Source of the DNA: a virus
Strand: one strand, 5' to 3'
Length of the DNA stretch: 64,000 nt
Virus record (IMG/VR): IMGVR_UViG_3300044716_000140
Coordinates: 1-64,000 of that record
The translations under genes were made by a program, and so were the position numbers. Below are positions 49,492-58,673 of the stretch, piece after piece. Below the pieces are notes generated by a model that had not been told where the DNA came from, made no database searches, and worked only from the letters and a program-made list of their open reading frames with translations. Each line of letters begins with the position of its first letter. The first letter of the stretch is position 1.

Positions 49492-49735
49492 ATTTAACTT
49501 GCCAGAGCAGGAGTGGGATTTTAAATACGCTTGTGCTGGATTGGATGCGCTATTGACACTGAACGACATTGATCAGGAGCTTCGGTCAGCGGTGCGTTAC
49601 CATACTGGCGAATTTACGCATTACATTGACGAGGAAACTGGCGAGCGGAAGTTTTGCTGCAATGATACATTGCATCATGTTCGCAAGGTTATAAACGAAA
49701 TGGTTCACGAACGAAAATTGCCAGAACTAATTTGA
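49469..49735 (+). CDS. Small hypothetical protein before the large terminase
   Basis: 88 aa from ATG 49469, six bases after GGGAGGA. Contains LEFNLPEQEWDFKYACAGLD, ALLTLNDIDQELRSAVRYHT and VRKVINEMVHERKLPELI. The pattern NLPEE..EF..A..G......L...D..LR........ is common to phage proteins of unknown function. Its stop codon overlaps the TTG start of the terminase. Confidence 0.55.
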   Translation: MEAKATLEFNLPEQEWDFKYACAGLDALLTLNDIDQELRSAVRYHTGEFTHYIDEETGERKFCCNDTLHHVRKVINEMVHERKLPELI

Positions 49736-52575
49736 CAGCAGATGTTAAAAACGCAATCGCCTTGGCAGAAAAAATTCGTGCCGAGGTTGATAACGCGACT
49801 GATGAAGATCGCGGGATATTGCTTGCCGCAAAGTATATTATAACAAATGTTTCAAATACAACTGGCAACTTTAAATTAGACCTACCATTTGCAAAGAGTG
49901 TTGTATTGCAGTTTGTAAACGAACTGCTTAACAAAGATCAATTTGAGGCAGCGGCAACTGTCTTGTGGGGGCAACAAGTTTACGACTGGCGACCACAATC
50001 TTCGATGGATACATGGAGATGCTTATTTGATCATGATAAGTTGCTTATTCAGGGTGCTGGAGCGATGGGAAAAACATTTGGCGCAGCGGCATGGTTTCTG
50101 CTGGACTGGATGCGTGACCCTCACTACACTTGCATTAAAGTTGTTTCACTTACTGCTGAACACGCTCAACGCAACGTATTTGCTGCTATTAAAAAGTTTT
50201 ATACGACTGCATTGGTAAGACCAGAATTTGATGGAAGCGAAACGCTTGTAAAAAGCATACAGGCAAATAATGACTCAAAGAACGGAATTCATCTTGTAGC
50301 TATCCCAAAGGGTGATAGCGGAACTGGAACTTTGCGTGGTTTCCATCCAAGTCCAAGAGCAGGCAAGCCACATCCAACATTTGGACAAATGTCCAGAACT
50401 CATGTTGTGCTGGACGAAGCGGAAGAAGTTCCTGCTGGCGTTTGGGAAGGTTTGCAAAACATCTTGTCCGCAGCGGATACGGAAGGCGCAAAAGGACGCA
50501 TTAAAATTTTTGCTGCGAGCAACCCAAAGGATAGGACAAGCGAGTTTGGCAAGCGGTGCGAACCAGAGCGAGGTTGGGGATCGGTGGATTGCGAGGATGA
50601 CTTTGAATGGGAGTCACGCGATGGTTGGCACGTATTGCGCCTTGATGCCGCACGATGCGAAAACGTCATTGAGCAGAAAATTGTTTTTCCCGGCTTGCAG
50701 ACTAACGAAGGCTACACGGCATACGAAGCGAAAGGAAGAACCGCTGAATATTACTGTGCCGACACAGAGACGGAGGTTTTATCAAAGCGTGGATGGTTGA
50801 AGCACGATCAACTTAATGTTGGAGATACGATTTATACTGTAAATATTGATACTGGTTTTGCAGAGTGGCAAGATGTTAATGAGGTATTTGCGAAACATTA
50901 TGATGGAAATCTTGTGTCTATGGAGAGCCGCCACATTTCTGCTCTTGTTACTCCAAATCATAGGTGGGCGACAACAAATAAACAGATACTCAAAACAAAG
51001 AAAAATTTTCGCTTTAAAATCAAAGAAACATCAAATCTTGCAAAGCATGACATGATTCCGCTTTGCAGAAAATCTATTGATAATGAAAAAATATATGATG
51101 AAGATTTTGCAGAACTAATTGGATGGATTGTTACAGATGGAAGTTTTAGTGAATACAATAGAGTTTTTATTTACCAATCTCAAAAAGCAAATCCACATAA
51201 ATGCGATAAAATACGAGAACTTTTAATTAAATTGAGACATCCATTCCAAGAAGAAGAATATAATGGAATGATTCATTTCAAATTTGCGAATAATCTTGGA
51301 AGAATGGTTAAAGAAGCAATTCCTAATAAAAAACTAACAATTAATTTTATTGAAAAGCTAAACAATGATGGAAGGCGCAAACTTTTCGAGTCAATGGTTC
51401 TTGGTGATGGTGGAATTCAAGGTGGTAGCACAAAATACATTTGCACCAAAGATAAAAAGCAAGCTGAAGTTTATTCAATTTTGATAAACAGACTTGGGAT
51501 GGCAAGCCGAATACACGAAAGGTTTGTTAAAGGTAATTTTATCAAACAAACAAATTATCAATCTAAAGGCTGCACAATGTATTATGTTGATGCATTGGAA
51601 ACCAAAAATGTTCGTGTTCAATACATGAACATGAAAGAAGTTCCATACTCTGGAGTTGTTTGGTGTCCAAGAACAGACAACCAAACATTTTTTGCAAGAA
51701 GGGATGGAAAGTGTTATTTTACTGGGAACACAATGGCGCGTGGTTGGTTCCCGCAGGAAGGTATCAGCATGGCAATAATTACACCATCGATGCTTGATAA
51801 CGCGATGGGTAACGTGCGGTTTATTGGGCCTGTAGTGCCTCTGGCAGCGTTTGACTTGGCATTGGAAGGCAATGATAGCGTTGTGTGTTCTTTCGGAAGA
51901 TTTGGACTTTGTGATGGGTGGACACCGATGAGTGGTCAGTTTATTCCTTTCAAGACTCCGAGAACAGTATTGCAACTTGATTCGCAGATGACATTTCCGA
52001 AGGCGGCAACGCTGGAGCAAACTTACAACATTATTAAGTTTTGTAAGAACATGAAGATTTCTCCGAACTGGTTGTGCGTTGACCGAACTGGAAATGGCGC
52101 AGGAATCCATGACTCGCTGAAAACCTTGTTTGGTGATGAAGTTCTTGGCGTAAACTATTCTTGGGCGGCAACGGACACGCATATCCTCGGAGATGATTCA
52201 CAGAAGGCGAGCGAGCTTTACAACGGAGTGGTTACTGAATTGTTGTTTGGATTATCCAAGTATCTTGAGTTTGAATACCTCAAAATATCACCGGGATTCC
52301 GCAACGATCAACTTGTGCGTCAAGCAACTGGAAGACGCTATATGCAAAAAGGTAAGGGCATGGTGCGTGTAGAAAGTAAAAAAGATTATGTTAAGCGGAC
52401 ACGGCAACCATCACCAGATGCTTTGGACTCGCTTTCAATGCTGGTATTTCTTATGCGACAACGCGCAGGCTCAACTGCGACTATGGTAGAAAACAAAAAA
52501 GAAACTCCGCGATTAATGGATCGTGAAATGTTCTCTATCGTGGATAAGATACAATTTATTGATTTTAGCGAATAA
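49732..52575 (+). CDS. terL: Terminase large subunit interrupted by an intein
   Basis: 947 residues from a TTG that overlaps the upstream stop; the extein is 622 aa, within the usual size. ATPase motifs: Walker A GAGAMGKT (residues 108-115), Walker B VVLDEAEEV (Asp228/Glu229), and the coupling motif AASNPKDR near 262. The nuclease part has WLCVDRTGNGAG (Asp784) and SPDALDSLSML (Asp896/Asp899). A 325-residue intein occupies residues 342-666. The spliced protein powers DNA translocation and cuts concatemers. No in-frame ATG lies near the N-terminus, which supports the TTG. It lies 6.2 kb after the small terminase. Confidence 0.87.
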   Translation: MTADVKNAIALAEKIRAEVDNATDEDRGILLAAKYIITNVSNTTGNFKLDLPFAKSVVLQFVNELLNKDQFEAAATVLWGQQVYDWRPQSSMDTWRCLFDHDKLLIQGAGAMGKTFGAAAWFLLDWMRDPHYTCIKVVSLTAEHAQRNVFAAIKKFYTTALVRPEFDGSETLVKSIQANNDSKNGIHLVAIPKGDSGTGTLRGFHPSPRAGKPHPTFGQMSRTHVVLDEAEEVPAGVWEGLQNILSAADTEGAKGRIKIFAASNPKDRTSEFGKRCEPERGWGSVDCEDDFEWESRDGWHVLRLDAARCENVIEQKIVFPGLQTNEGYTAYEAKGRTAEYYCADTETEVLSKRGWLKHDQLNVGDTIYTVNIDTGFAEWQDVNEVFAKHYDGNLVSMESRHISALVTPNHRWATTNKQILKTKKNFRFKIKETSNLAKHDMIPLCRKSIDNEKIYDEDFAELIGWIVTDGSFSEYNRVFIYQSQKANPHKCDKIRELLIKLRHPFQEEEYNGMIHFKFANNLGRMVKEAIPNKKLTINFIEKLNNDGRRKLFESMVLGDGGIQGGSTKYICTKDKKQAEVYSILINRLGMASRIHERFVKGNFIKQTNYQSKGCTMYYVDALETKNVRVQYMNMKEVPYSGVVWCPRTDNQTFFARRDGKCYFTGNTMARGWFPQEGISMAIITPSMLDNAMGNVRFIGPVVPLAAFDLALEGNDSVVCSFGRFGLCDGWTPMSGQFIPFKTPRTVLQLDSQMTFPKAATLEQTYNIIKFCKNMKISPNWLCVDRTGNGAGIHDSLKTLFGDEVLGVNYSWAATDTHILGDDSQKASELYNGVVTELLFGLSKYLEFEYLKISPGFRNDQLVRQATGRRYMQKGKGMVRVESKKDYVKRTRQPSPDALDSLSMLVFLMRQRAGSTATMVENKKETPRLMDREMFSIVDKIQFIDFSE
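50755..51729 (+). mobile_element. LAGLIDADG intein in the large terminase
   Basis: In-frame 325-residue insertion from Cys342 to Asn666, with Thr as the +1 residue (joined extein reads RTAEYY/TMARGWFPQEG). Block A is CADTETEVLSKRGW, block B ALVTPNHRWAT, and the last block ends ARRDGKCYFTGN, again with Gly before the final Asn. Two endonuclease motifs are present, FAELIGWIVTDGSFS and LFESMVLGDGGIQ. The insert is more AT-rich than the flanks. It separates the ATPase and nuclease domains at the conserved RGWFP stretch. Confidence 0.88.
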
Positions 52576-52725
52576 ATGAAACATATCAAAATTAGCGTAT
52601 AATCAAGTGTGGTTTGATTTATTTATCAAATATGATGCACTAAGTGGTGATTGTTTGCTTTATTTATCATAAAAGATAAATTATGCTTGCAAGATTTTAA
52701 AATTTAAATTAAAGAACACAAAATT

Positions 52726-53310
52726 ATGGCAAAACCTATTATTGGAATGATACCTCCCGGTGGATGGCACTACATGGAAGGAGATGTGAAATTGACATCT
52801 CATTCTTATGAAAATCTTTTGACAACAGTTCAAAATTATCGTGCGGAAAATCATTTGCCAATTGGCGATGTCGAGGGCGATGTAAGCAGTTATCTCTGTT
52901 CTAACTGGCCTAATTTTTGTCATGGAGTTGACATGGTTGTTGTGACTTCAGTCCATCCAGAAACAAGTCAGCAAACTTTGTTAAACGACATCACTGTTTG
53001 GGCAAAAAACATTTTGAATTCTGGCAAGAAAAATTTGCTCGTTTCTGACGAATTGGCTGAACAACGAGCGCAAGTTTGCAAGGCTTGTCCAGAAAATAAA
53101 TCGTGGAAATCGGGTTGTGCTTCATGCGTTTCTGCTGCTGAACGTGTGTCTGCCAGTATCAGAAATGGCAAAGATACAGAGACATCAGTAAAACTTGGAG
53201 GTTGCAATGTAATGCGACACGATAATCGCAGTGCAGTATTCATGTTCAAAAAACAATTTTCATCAGCATCAAATACACCTAAAGATTGTTGGATCAATTT
53301 GAATAAATAA
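52726..53310 (+). CDS. Small head-module protein with a Cys cluster
   Basis: 194 aa. The first half (GMIPPGGWHYMEGDVKLTSH) has a conserved-looking motif PPGGW.Y; the second half has CKACPENKSWKSGCASCVSA, CNVMRHDN and NTPKDCWI, a possible zinc-binding group. It sits between terminase and portal, as do other small phage head proteins. The 150 bases upstream (52576-52725) contain a TATAAT at 52598 without a clear -35, AT-rich DNA and a small hairpin (TTTATC...GATAAA). Confidence 0.58.
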   Translation: MAKPIIGMIPPGGWHYMEGDVKLTSHSYENLLTTVQNYRAENHLPIGDVEGDVSSYLCSNWPNFCHGVDMVVVTSVHPETSQQTLLNDITVWAKNILNSGKKNLLVSDELAEQRAQVCKACPENKSWKSGCASCVSAAERVSASIRNGKDTETSVKLGGCNVMRHDNRSAVFMFKKQFSSASNTPKDCWINLNK

Positions 53311-53320
53311 AAAATAAATT

Positions 53321-55738
53321 ATGGCTGACGTATTAAAACCGTTACCAGCAATAGTAACAGATACCTATGCGACAAAATCTCCTCGCATTACTAACGCTTA
53401 TGACAAACCTCGCATTCTTGATTTGGATGTTATTGATCCCGCTGTTGGGAATAATGATGTTGTCAATAAAGATACTTTGCAGGTTAAGCGAACATTTAAA
53501 GATGCCTCGCAAGCTCACTCTGCGTATCGCAGGCTTAAGCAGCAGAATGTCGAGAGGAACAGAAAAAACCAACTGATCCAAAAGAAGCTCAACAATGAGC
53601 CTCCATACGCTGCGAAGAAGCTGGAAAGCATGGGTCAAAATTGGCGTTCTAATCGTCCTACTGGTTTTCTTTCCACGATGGTTAGTCGAATTCAACCTCC
53701 TTTTAGGCAGGTCATCGAGCAGGCTACAACTCTCACCTTCTCCAAGTATCCAGTTGAAGGAGTAGACGCAGAAAACAAGACAAAAGTTTTCCGCGAAGAG
53801 ATTACCAAGTGCATCCGTGGTTGGAGTGGTCACGATGACATTGTGGCACAAGTTGTCCATGAAAATACCACATTTGGATTTTGTGGTCTATGTTGGGACG
53901 ATTTGCGCGATTGGAAACCAGAATTTTTGCGCCAAGATTATACGTTCTTTTCCATTGAAACTCCACAGGAGGTTGACGCAACTCCAATTTGGGCGCGTAA
54001 ACGCCGATACCAGATCGCGGAATTACTTCCAGTGCTTGAAGACCCGCAGATGGCAGCAATGGCAGGCTGGCATATCAAGAATCTTATTAAGTCAATAAAC
54101 AACGCAATTCCCGCTGGTAGAACTCTGGATTCTGATGATGATGCTCGTCGATACGAGGATTGGATTCGTGAAGGATCGTATGGCGCAAGCTACGAAAATG
54201 ACGCGAAGTATGTTGAGCTTGGCGAGTTGTTGGTAAAAGAACCGCACGGCAAGATTAGCCGCTTTCTTTTTGACGATAAAAGCGGAGACGAGATTTGCAC
54301 ACAGATTGACCGATACAACGCAATGAGCGAATGCCTCGCATTGTTTGCTATCGAGATTGGCAACGGCAACTTGATGGGTTCCCGTGGTGCGGGACGTGAT
54401 TTATATAATACCCATATTGCAGTTGACAAAGCTCGAAATCTTGTTGTGGACAATGTTTACCTCAAGGGAATGCTGTTGCTCAAGAAAGGCCCGAATGCAA
54501 AGGCAGGCGCAGCACCATTAACTGTCCATCATCCTATCTGCTATATCGCGGAAGGATATGAAGTCATCCCGCAGAATCTTCCAGCGGATGTTGATGATTT
54601 CCTGCGACTGGATCAATTTATCTCTGGACTTGCTGAAATTCAAGTTGGCACGTTCCTCCCCGGAATGCCAATGGAAGCGCAAGGCAGTAATCGCACCGCA
54701 TCTGAAGTCAATCGCGTTGCTGCTATCGAGAACCAACTTCGTGAAGGCATTTTGATGCGTTGGACAAAACAATACTCCAAGGCAGTTGAGCGTATGCAGC
54801 GAGGTATCTGTCACCCAGAACACGTCAAGGCTGCTGCCGAACTTAAAACTCGTCTTGACATCGCTCGTCAAATGGTTCCAAGCGCGACATGGGCAAGGCG
54901 TGAAGTTGTTGATGCCTTTGATCGGTCTGTCATGGATTTGCCATCGTTCCTTGTTCCTTTCGAGATTCCAGAGCATCTGGATGAAGACGCAATTTTCTGC
55001 TGCTTGAATATGTTGGAGCGTAACCTACCTCCTGCTGACATCCTGCTCATGGCATATAGTCCAGCGGAAGAACTCTTGCCTGACACGCAGGCGCAGGACA
55101 ACGCGATGCTTGATCTGATGATCCAGCGTTACATGGGAAATCCGCAAGTCAACCAAGACGAGTTGCTGAAGCTCGATTGGTCACGCAAGATGGGTGAAAG
55201 CATTGCCAACCAAGTTATTCTTCCGAAAGATCAGGTTGAGGCACTTGCAATTGAAGCTACTCGCCAACAGATTATCGAGTTGCAATCTATCATTGCTGGT
55301 CAAGACGTTCCTGTATCTCCGAGAGACAATGACATCGTTCACCTTGACACGATGGCGCAAAAGCTCATGCCGCTTATTGAGCAAGCTCCCGCTGGCGCGT
55401 TGCCTCCAGAAATGGTTGCGCCATTTATGAAGGCGTTGCAGCATTTTATGATGCACATTGGACAGGCTGAAGCTAAAGGCGCAAACTCGCAGCAAGTGAC
55501 GCAATACAAGCAAGCGGCAAAGCAAGCGTTTGATCATCTCACAGCGGGTCACGGAACGCCACCACCAGAAGAGTTGCAACCAGCAGCAGGCGCAGGATTG
55601 CCGTCTGGTGGAGGTGGACGCAGGCCAGTTGTTGCACAGGCAAGGGCTATTGGCGAAATGACAGAGCAAGCAGCACCAACACAACTTGGAACGATTAACG
55701 CAATCGCTAATCCTCCGAAACCAGTTACAGCAGGATAA
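53321..55738 (+). CDS. Portal protein
   Basis: 805 aa, in the expected size range for large podovirus-like portals. It follows the terminase region and precedes scaffold and capsid. The N-terminal part (LQVKRTFKDASQAHSAYRRL), a central part with VHENTTFGFCGLCWDDLRDW, the wing/clip region LAEIQVGTFLPGMPMEAQGS with NRTASEVNRVAAIENQ, and a long helical end (KLMPLIEQAPAGALPPEMVA) fit the portal fold. The C-terminus is Pro/Gly-rich (PSGGGGRRPVV) and probably disordered. It would form the dodecameric channel at the capsid vertex. Assigned mainly by position, length and the general motif set. Confidence 0.75.
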   Translation: MADVLKPLPAIVTDTYATKSPRITNAYDKPRILDLDVIDPAVGNNDVVNKDTLQVKRTFKDASQAHSAYRRLKQQNVERNRKNQLIQKKLNNEPPYAAKKLESMGQNWRSNRPTGFLSTMVSRIQPPFRQVIEQATTLTFSKYPVEGVDAENKTKVFREEITKCIRGWSGHDDIVAQVVHENTTFGFCGLCWDDLRDWKPEFLRQDYTFFSIETPQEVDATPIWARKRRYQIAELLPVLEDPQMAAMAGWHIKNLIKSINNAIPAGRTLDSDDDARRYEDWIREGSYGASYENDAKYVELGELLVKEPHGKISRFLFDDKSGDEICTQIDRYNAMSECLALFAIEIGNGNLMGSRGAGRDLYNTHIAVDKARNLVVDNVYLKGMLLLKKGPNAKAGAAPLTVHHPICYIAEGYEVIPQNLPADVDDFLRLDQFISGLAEIQVGTFLPGMPMEAQGSNRTASEVNRVAAIENQLREGILMRWTKQYSKAVERMQRGICHPEHVKAAAELKTRLDIARQMVPSATWARREVVDAFDRSVMDLPSFLVPFEIPEHLDEDAIFCCLNMLERNLPPADILLMAYSPAEELLPDTQAQDNAMLDLMIQRYMGNPQVNQDELLKLDWSRKMGESIANQVILPKDQVEALAIEATRQQIIELQSIIAGQDVPVSPRDNDIVHLDTMAQKLMPLIEQAPAGALPPEMVAPFMKALQHFMMHIGQAEAKGANSQQVTQYKQAAKQAFDHLTAGHGTPPPEELQPAAGAGLPSGGGGRRPVVAQARAIGEMTEQAAPTQLGTINAIANPPKPVTAG

Positions 55739-55757
55739 ACAAAAACAAAATAACACT

Positions 55758-56015
55758 ATGGGCGGATCAAACTCACAAGCACTGAAGAACTACAAAAAAT
55801 ACGCGATGGAAGTAGCGCAACCAGATCGCGGAGATGGGATGTCTCAAGAAACAGCAGACGCATACGCTAAATTTGACAATAACTCATCTACTCCTAACGC
55901 ATTTGGACGCGATGCAAAAAAAGTTGATCCAGCGTCCGTTATTAAAAAAGAAGATATTAATTTGACTAAAAAGCCAATGTCGTCGTATGATGCCATTGAC
56001 GCAGGATTGCGATAA
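55758..56015 (+). CDS. Small head-module protein
   Basis: 85 aa from the ATG at 55758 (an in-frame start at 55686 lies in the portal gene). Begins MGGSNSQALKNYKKYAMEVA and is polar throughout (DNNSSTPNAFGRDAKKVDPA). Possibly a short internal head protein. No family recognised. Confidence 0.45.
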   Translation: MGGSNSQALKNYKKYAMEVAQPDRGDGMSQETADAYAKFDNNSSTPNAFGRDAKKVDPASVIKKEDINLTKKPMSSYDAIDAGLR

Positions 56016-56048
56016 GCTATCTTGCAATAAACAAATACATAACAAATT

Positions 56049-56288
56049 ATGAAGTGGACAAGCGCAGATAGCGTTACCTTACGGGAATATTTAAATAAAT
56101 CTGGAAATAAATTGATAGAATATTACCGCTCGCGCATTCCGTTGTGCGATGGTAAATCTATTGAGGAAGTTGCGTTGCAAGCAAAGTTTAAAGAAGGTTT
56201 TGAATTCGCCATTCGAGAACTGCAAACGCTCGCTTTTGAAATTGAAGAAAACCAAGACGCAACATCTGGTAATTTTACCGCAATGTAA
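56049..56288 (+). CDS. Small head-module hypothetical protein
   Basis: 79 aa with helix-rich content (SVTLREYLNKSGNKLIEYYR, EEVALQAKFKEGFEFAIREL). Located between portal and scaffold. Starts after AAACAAATACATAACAAATT, without a Shine-Dalgarno. Unknown function. Confidence 0.48.
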   Translation: MKWTSADSVTLREYLNKSGNKLIEYYRSRIPLCDGKSIEEVALQAKFKEGFEFAIRELQTLAFEIEENQDATSGNFTAM

Positions 56289-56311
56289 AAATACATAGTT
56301 TCAGTAAATAT

Positions 56312-56467
56312 ATGAGAAAAAAACAACAAGGATTGTGGGCTAACATCCACGCAAAACGTGAACGCATCGCTGCTGGTAGTGGCGAGAAAATGAGGAAAGT
56401 TGGAAGCAAAGGCGCACCTACCGCAAAGGCAATTAAACAATCAGCGACAACAGAAAAAAAGAAATAA
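56312..56467 (+). CDS. 51-residue basic protein of the IHAKR/KGAPT type
   Basis: Contains LWANIHAKRERIAAGSGEKM and RKVGSKGAPTAKAIKQSA, a pattern common to very short basic phage proteins encoded among head genes. The high positive charge suggests DNA or capsid contact. The gene ends directly before the GIY-YIG gene. Confidence 0.6.
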   Translation: MRKKQQGLWANIHAKRERIAAGSGEKMRKVGSKGAPTAKAIKQSATTEKKK

Positions 56468-56468
56468 T

Positions 56469-57101
56469 ATGGAAAAGGTAGCGGGTGTATATGAAATTGA
56501 AATTGCTGGCTATAAATACTATGGCAGCAGCATCAATATCTACGCCCGTAAGCAAAACCATATAACAAAACTGCGATCTGGAATGCATCGCAATCTGCGA
56601 CTTCAAAGATGTTTTAATAAATATGGAGAAGATGCAATGGCATTCAAGATACTTGTTCTTTGTGATGAAGAATCTGTTCTTGATGAAGAACAAAAATATT
56701 TAGACGAAAATATCGGTAATGATAATTGTCTAAACTTTTGCAAAAGCGCATCTGCTCCAATGGCTGGAATTAAATTTTCAGACAACCATAAAAAGAAAAT
56801 GTCAGAATCGCAGATCAGAAATAAATACATTTTTTATTATGCGTGCGGCAAAATTGAATCATTTGATAGTTTAAAACTTGCTGGTAATAAATTCAGAGTC
56901 AGAAGTTCAATTGTTTCTCGATGGTTTAAAAGAAAAGACCTTGGAAGAAATCACGGAATACTGCAATCCAACAATATTATAAAAGCTGAAAAAATTGGAG
57001 ATGAATATATTGTTTTATTACCATATAAATACAAACAAGAACCTTGGAAAATAGCTGGAGCAACAAGCAAAACTCAATATTATAGAGAAAAAAAGAAATG
57101 A
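56469..57101 (+). CDS. GIY-YIG homing-type endonuclease
   Basis: 210 aa from ATG 56469. The GIY-YIG nuclease core is seen at the start (GVYEIEIAGYKYYGSSINIY), followed by the conserved Arg helix (YARKQNHITKLRSGMHRNLR, LQRCFNKYGEDAMAFKIL) and the Glu region (ESVLDEEQKYLDEN). The C-terminal half contains KFSDNHKKKMSESQ and a SFDSLKLAGNKFRVRSSIVS segment like the DNA-binding modules (NUMOD) of homing enzymes. It is free-standing, between small head genes, and probably moves by copying itself into intein- or intron-free relatives. Base composition is AT-rich. Confidence 0.82.
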   Translation: MEKVAGVYEIEIAGYKYYGSSINIYARKQNHITKLRSGMHRNLRLQRCFNKYGEDAMAFKILVLCDEESVLDEEQKYLDENIGNDNCLNFCKSASAPMAGIKFSDNHKKKMSESQIRNKYIFYYACGKIESFDSLKLAGNKFRVRSSIVSRWFKRKDLGRNHGILQSNNIIKAEKIGDEYIVLLPYKYKQEPWKIAGATSKTQYYREKKK

Positions 57102-57352
57102 AAACAAAACCCGCAACTGGCAAAGCATCAGTTAAAATAGTAAAAAATTCAAACACTGGGAAAACTCGCAAAATTTCTTACGGACAAAAAGGAGCGAATG
57201 TTGATCCCGGAAGCAAGCGAGCAAATAGTTATTGCGCAAGAAGTTTAGGCATTAAAAAAGCACTTCCTAAAAGCAAACAAAACGATCCAAATACACCAAA
57301 CAACCTTTCGAGGAAAAAATGGAAATGTGCGGGAGCTAAATCAATGAAATAA
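57098..57352 (+). CDS. Small basic head-module protein
   Basis: 84 aa, overlapping the GIY-YIG gene by four bases. Contains GSKRANSYCARSLGIKKALP and PNTPNNLSRKKWKCAGAKSM; the phrase NLSRKKWKC recurs in short proteins of many phages, with unknown function. Two conserved Cys residues could hold a metal. Strongly basic. Confidence 0.58.
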   Translation: MKTKPATGKASVKIVKNSNTGKTRKISYGQKGANVDPGSKRANSYCARSLGIKKALPKSKQNDPNTPNNLSRKKWKCAGAKSMK

Positions 57353-57356
57353 ATTT

Positions 57357-58622
57357 ATGACAGATACCAACGAAAACACAGTAGAACCAGACGTAACAGG
57401 ATTTGGAAACCCAAGTCTTGACTCAGACCCAATCGACGAAACAACAAGCGCAACAATTGACAATTTGCTTGATGAAGCACTTGGAGAAACTACAGAAAAC
57501 AATGAAACAAAAACTGAAGAAGTGGTTAGTGAACCAGAGGCAGTATTGGAAGAACCTGCTGCTCCTGTTGCTGAACCTGCAACTGAACCCGCAACCCAAG
57601 ACGAGCAAGTTCAAGCCGAAGCAAAACTACAAGTCGAAATTGATCCAGAAATCGCAGCCATTGAGCAACCTCGCAATCTCAGCGAAAAAAACCAAAGCAA
57701 CTGGCGCAAACTTCAAGAAACTGCAAGTCAATACAAGCAACAAGCCGCCGAAGCAGAAGTTCTGCGTCAGCGACTCTCCGAAGCAGAGCAGCGGAAAGAA
57801 ATCCCGCAAGACTACGAAGAACTCAAAAAATTCCGCGCAATCTTCGACATCAAAAACGATCCAGAGTTTAAGTCGAAGTATGATCAACCAATCCAAAGTG
57901 CCAAAGAAAGTATATATGGAATTTTAAGGAAGCATGGTGCTGGAGATGATGTAATCAAGTCGATTGAAGACGCTGGAGGCCCGGATAAAGTTGCAGATAG
58001 TTTTTGGAAACAGTCTGCATTTCAGAAATTGCCATTGACAGACTCTGAAAGGCTCAAGCGTGGTCTTGTTGATGTTTCCGAACTCAAGGAAAAGCAAGAA
58101 GCTGAAATTTCTCATGCCGCTGATCACGCTGAAGAAATCCTAACTCAACGCGAAACGCAAAATAAAGAATGGTATGGCAAGGAAGTTGAGCAGATTGACA
58201 ATTACATGGAGGAGATTACAAAAGACCTCCCGTGGGCAAGGTTTGTTGAACCTCTCCCAAACGCGACTCCAGAGCAACTGAAGCAGGTCGAGGAACACAA
58301 TAAACGTGTTGGAGACTTGGCAACCAAGTTCAACTCTGCATTGTGGCCTACAACGGCACAGGAACGCGCCAATGTTGCTGCATCTGCCGTCTTCAGTCAT
58401 GTGCTTACAGAGCAGCTACGCACCGAGCAGGCGCAAAAAAACGCGCTCATGGATCAAATCAAGCAACTCACTTCCGAAAACAACAAGCTCAAAGGAAGTT
58501 CCAAGTTGCCAAAGCAGACAGTTACAACGCAATCGTCAAATAAACCATCAAATCTGTCTGATCGGATTAAAATGAATGCTTCAGACGCAATTGACCTTGG
58601 TTTGGACGAGGCAGGATTGTAA
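57357..58622 (+). CDS. Scaffold-like head assembly protein
   Basis: 421 aa, acidic and helical. The first 110 residues are Glu/Thr/Pro-rich and disordered (ETTENNETKTEEVVSEPEAV), then coiled coils follow (LQETASQYKQQAAEAEVLRQ, RLSEAEQRKEIPQDYEELKK), and the C-terminus contains SSKLPKQTVTTQSSNKPSNL before a short conserved-looking tail. This build and the position upstream of the major capsid gene match phage scaffolds, which guide capsid assembly and then leave. No protease domain is visible. Confidence 0.68.
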   Translation: MTDTNENTVEPDVTGFGNPSLDSDPIDETTSATIDNLLDEALGETTENNETKTEEVVSEPEAVLEEPAAPVAEPATEPATQDEQVQAEAKLQVEIDPEIAAIEQPRNLSEKNQSNWRKLQETASQYKQQAAEAEVLRQRLSEAEQRKEIPQDYEELKKFRAIFDIKNDPEFKSKYDQPIQSAKESIYGILRKHGAGDDVIKSIEDAGGPDKVADSFWKQSAFQKLPLTDSERLKRGLVDVSELKEKQEAEISHAADHAEEILTQRETQNKEWYGKEVEQIDNYMEEITKDLPWARFVEPLPNATPEQLKQVEEHNKRVGDLATKFNSALWPTTAQERANVAASAVFSHVLTEQLRTEQAQKNALMDQIKQLTSENNKLKGSSKLPKQTVTTQSSNKPSNLSDRIKMNASDAIDLGLDEAGL

Positions 58623-58673
58623 AATATTATAAAGTTAGCATAAACTACGATAAACTTGTTATAAATTGACACT

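Noticed and set aside
52590-52610. Promoter from the TATAAT at 52598-52603
   Set aside because: No recognisable -35 element 16-18 bases upstream in this AT-rich gap, where such a hexamer is expected by chance.
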